NCBI GenBank assembly: GCA_030680795.1
Contig: JAUXUL010000042.1
Span: 31,418-95,417 of the forward strand
Direction: 5' to 3'
DNA from: Anaerolineales bacterium
GTDB lineage: Bacteria > Chloroflexota > Anaerolineae > Anaerolineales > Villigracilaceae
DNA: 64,000 nt
Position numbers and translations under genes: made by a program. The notes under the pieces were generated by a model that was not told where the DNA came from, searched no databases, and saw only the letters and a program-made list of their open reading frames with translations. Shown piece after piece: positions 62,184-64,000 of this stretch (positions are counted from its first letter, which is position 1; each line of letters begins with the position of its first letter).

Positions 62184-63789
62184 GTTTTCCTGAACCTGAT
62201 TTTTCTTTTTCCCATTTATCCAATGCTACTTTTAGCATTATTGTAACACCCTCGCCGACCGCTGAAATGACTCGTAACTCGCCATCCAGGCGGCGCGCCC
62301 GTTCGTGCATACTTTCAAGGCCAATCCCACCCTTTTGGGATACGGTTTTATAGTCAAATCCAACGCCATCATCTGCAATTTTTACCGTCAGTAGATTGCC
62401 TGAGGTTTGGATGTTCACCGATACGGTCTGAGCAGAAGCATAACGCAGTGTATTATTGAGGGACTCCTGAATGATACGATATATCTCCTGCTCTACGAAT
62501 GATGGTAGTTTCATGCCGTGTTCGGCTACCAAGTATGCCTTGATACCAACCTTTCGTTCGACTGCATCCAACCGGTGTTGAATTGCTTCCAGCAAACCTT
62601 CGGTTTCAAGGACTAACGGCCGCAGTTCATGCAGCAATACACGCATTTCATTTAGGGCGCTATGCGCTGTCTGCCCTAATTCTGTAAGGTGTGTGGAGAC
62701 ATCCTCTAATTTGCCATCGTGTAGAGCCCTTTGCCCGGCTTCTGCAAATAATGTCAAACTGTAGAGCGATTGAGTCACTGCATCATGTAACTCGCGCGCC
62801 AGCCGGCGGCGTTCCTCCGATACAGCCAATTGGTGCGACTCCCGATAGAGGCGAGCATTTTCTATTGCAACTCCAATTTGGTCAGATATCGAGGTCAGGA
62901 GGGTAATTACATATTTCGTAAAGTGTTGATCTGCTTTCCCCAATACACTGAAGACCCCGCAAACCCTCCCCTTGGCTCTCATGGGCACCCCGAGATACGC
63001 ATGGAACAATTGACTGGGCACATTATTGGGCGCATTTTCCAACTCTGCGATGAGATTAGGAAAATAGATTGGTGTCTCCTTCCGGAAAACGCGTCCAATG
63101 ATTCCATCCTCTGCCGACAGAGAAGACAAGGCAGAGATCGATTCCTCAGAAAACCCCTGATATGCAGCCAAGTGAAATTCTTGCAAGTCTTCGCGCCAGA
63201 TGTGAATAATGCCTTTGGGGGCTTTTATAACTGGCAAGATTTCCGCTAAAGAATGCTCCAGGATAATCCCCAAGTCAATTGATTCGCTGGCAATCGAAGC
63301 CACGTTATAAAGCACAGATAGATCTTCATGCGCCTTTTTCAGGGCAAGTTCGGATTCTTTTCGGTCTGTAATATCATACCCAAAGGTGATCGCTCCTTGA
63401 AAATGGCCTAATTCATCATAAAAGGTTCGTGAGTTCCAGACTATGTTTTTCAAATTTCCATTTTTACATAATATATGTGTTTCCCAATCATTAACTGTGG
63501 CCCTACCGATCAACAGGTCTGCAGCCCTGGTCATGATCATATCCCGGTATGTTGTGTCCGGGTATAACCAATCCCAGACTTTGGTATGTCCCAAGACCTC
63601 TTCCTGGGTATAGCCGCTAATTTTTTCAGCCATTGGGTTCCAGAGGATCAGGTTTAAATGTTGGTCATAGACGTTAATCCATACGTTTACATTTTCGATA
63701 ATGCTCTTAGCGTACCCATCCCATAGCCAGAATGGATTGTCATCTTTTTCAGATGGGGTTTTTCTTTGATCAATATTTATCATGTACAA
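62140..63789 (-). CDS. PAS-GAF sensor histidine kinase
   Basis: The 549-residue cytoplasmic kinase has a PAS domain (~30-145), a GAF domain (~160-310), HisKA_3 motif RLARELHDAVTQSL, and HATPase motifs IADDGVGF and GGIGLESMHERAR. No membrane helices, so it senses an internal signal such as a small molecule or redox state. Paired with the regulator downstream. Confidence 0.92.
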   Translation of the reverse strand: MYMINIDQRKTPSEKDDNPFWLWDGYAKSIIENVNVWINVYDQHLNLILWNPMAEKISGYTQEEVLGHTKVWDWLYPDTTYRDMIMTRAADLLIGRATVNDWETHILCKNGNLKNIVWNSRTFYDELGHFQGAITFGYDITDRKESELALKKAHEDLSVLYNVASIASESIDLGIILEHSLAEILPVIKAPKGIIHIWREDLQEFHLAAYQGFSEESISALSSLSAEDGIIGRVFRKETPIYFPNLIAELENAPNNVPSQLFHAYLGVPMRAKGRVCGVFSVLGKADQHFTKYVITLLTSISDQIGVAIENARLYRESHQLAVSEERRRLARELHDAVTQSLYSLTLFAEAGQRALHDGKLEDVSTHLTELGQTAHSALNEMRVLLHELRPLVLETEGLLEAIQHRLDAVERKVGIKAYLVAEHGMKLPSFVEQEIYRIIQESLNNTLRYASAQTVSVNIQTSGNLLTVKIADDGVGFDYKTVSQKGGIGLESMHERARRLDGELRVISAVGEGVTIMLKVALDKWEKEKSGSGKHGVSRVTKNPSSDC

Positions 63790-63874
63790 TTGCTCCGGTT
63801 TGAATCTTTATAGTTCGATCTCCTCGATAACATTCAGTATTATCTAACCGTATTAATGTATGTAGATTCAACTC

Positions 63875-64000
63875 ACAAGTGCAACTTTGAAGGTTGCTGA
63901 GAGGTAAGCTGGAGTAGGATAATGCTTCTCAGACGACCAAGTCAAAGGAGCACTATGAGAACCTACTGGCAGCTTACCCAGGAACAACGATACCAGATTT
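63875..64000 (+). mobile_element. left end of an IS30-family element, cut by the window
   Basis: The last ~125 bases lead into a transposase start of the IS30 type. The outer end cannot be placed with certainty because the right end is outside the window. Confidence 0.6.
63955..64000 (+). CDS. IS30-family transposase, first codons
   Basis: The frame reads MRTYWQLTQEQRYQI to the window edge, matching the start of IS30-like transposases (x-Y-x-x-L-T-x-E-x-R-Y-x-I). AAAGGAG lies 6 bases before the ATG. Confidence 0.75.
   Translation, partial: MRTYWQLTQEQRYQI

Overview
The window looks like a chromosomal segment of an uncultured Anaerolineae-type Chloroflexota. This is inferred from the mix of an archaeal-type (type II) GAPDH, a reduced CcmF/CcmH cytochrome c assembly operon, Tat-dependent L,D-transpeptidases, a soluble-type sortase, DUF3105/DUF2085/DUF2933 proteins and many families of small membrane or metal-binding proteins. 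No rRNA, tRNA or CRISPR array was seen. Codon use is mixed-GC, and the 20.8-28.0 kb defence island is visibly A+T-richer than its surroundings.

Layout. 1-2.1 kb: a cyclopropane-fatty-acid synthase cut by the window edge, and type II GAPDH. 2.2-5.4 kb (minus): a YHS-like Cys protein, a His/Gly-rich DUF2933-like protein, a geranylgeranyl-reductase-family flavoprotein and an L,D-transpeptidase. 5.9-12.8 kb (plus): a cytochrome c maturation operon (TlpA/CcmG-like, CcmF, CcmH, zinc-ribbon and Ig-like membrane proteins) ending in a C39-peptidase/TPR gene with two compensating frameshifts. 12.8-14.8 kb (minus): a PLP cysteine/cystathionine synthase with CBS domains, preceded by a cysteine-rich leader peptide and a terminator, and followed by a ParB/SerK-like fragment. 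14.8-19.5 kb (minus): a copper operon (a Cys-rich CPHHG-type protein, a frameshifted csoR, copA, small membrane proteins, a YHS protein). 19.6-28 kb (plus): a defence island with HicBA, a KTSC/membrane protein/TIR/TIR cassette, a broken HU gene and a type III restriction-modification pair. 28.1-38.8 kb (minus): copper and thiol-redox operons (CcdA-like, cupredoxin, HMA, Lgt; then cytochrome c, DUF3105, a circularly permuted CcdA, rhodanese, DsbA, TlpA, Lgt-like, FixH-like). 38.9-43.6 kb: a NarL-type two-component system, DUF2085, and decaying DUF3105 and cupredoxin genes. 43.7-48.7 kb: a second copy-like set (CPHHG protein, CCLHH membrane protein, lipoprotein, Rieske, DUF2933, L,D-transpeptidase, sortase) with Rieske and YifB remnants. 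49-63.8 kb (minus): a catabolic operon (dipeptide-type ABC importer, Asp/Glu/hydantoin racemase, EthD-like protein, HyuA, HyuB, M24 peptidase) downstream of its own sensor kinase and regulator. The window ends inside the start of an IS30-type transposase.

How it fits together. Most of 2-48 kb deals with copper handling, extracytoplasmic thiol redox and cytochrome c assembly. An 18-bp palindrome (consensus ATAAGC-N6-GCCTAT), often followed at near-constant spacing by a GGCGC/AGCGC box, lies in front of the copper operon, the cysteine synthase leader, the Lgt/cupredoxin operon, YHS, DUF2933 and the ccm operon. It suggests one regulon tying copper stress to cysteine supply and thiol redox. The strongest candidates for something undescribed are this regulon, the Cys-codon attenuator, the two-TIR/membrane-protein cassette without a ThsA effector, and the permuted CcdA. 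An unusual number of genes are frameshifted or fragmentary; some may be assembly errors.
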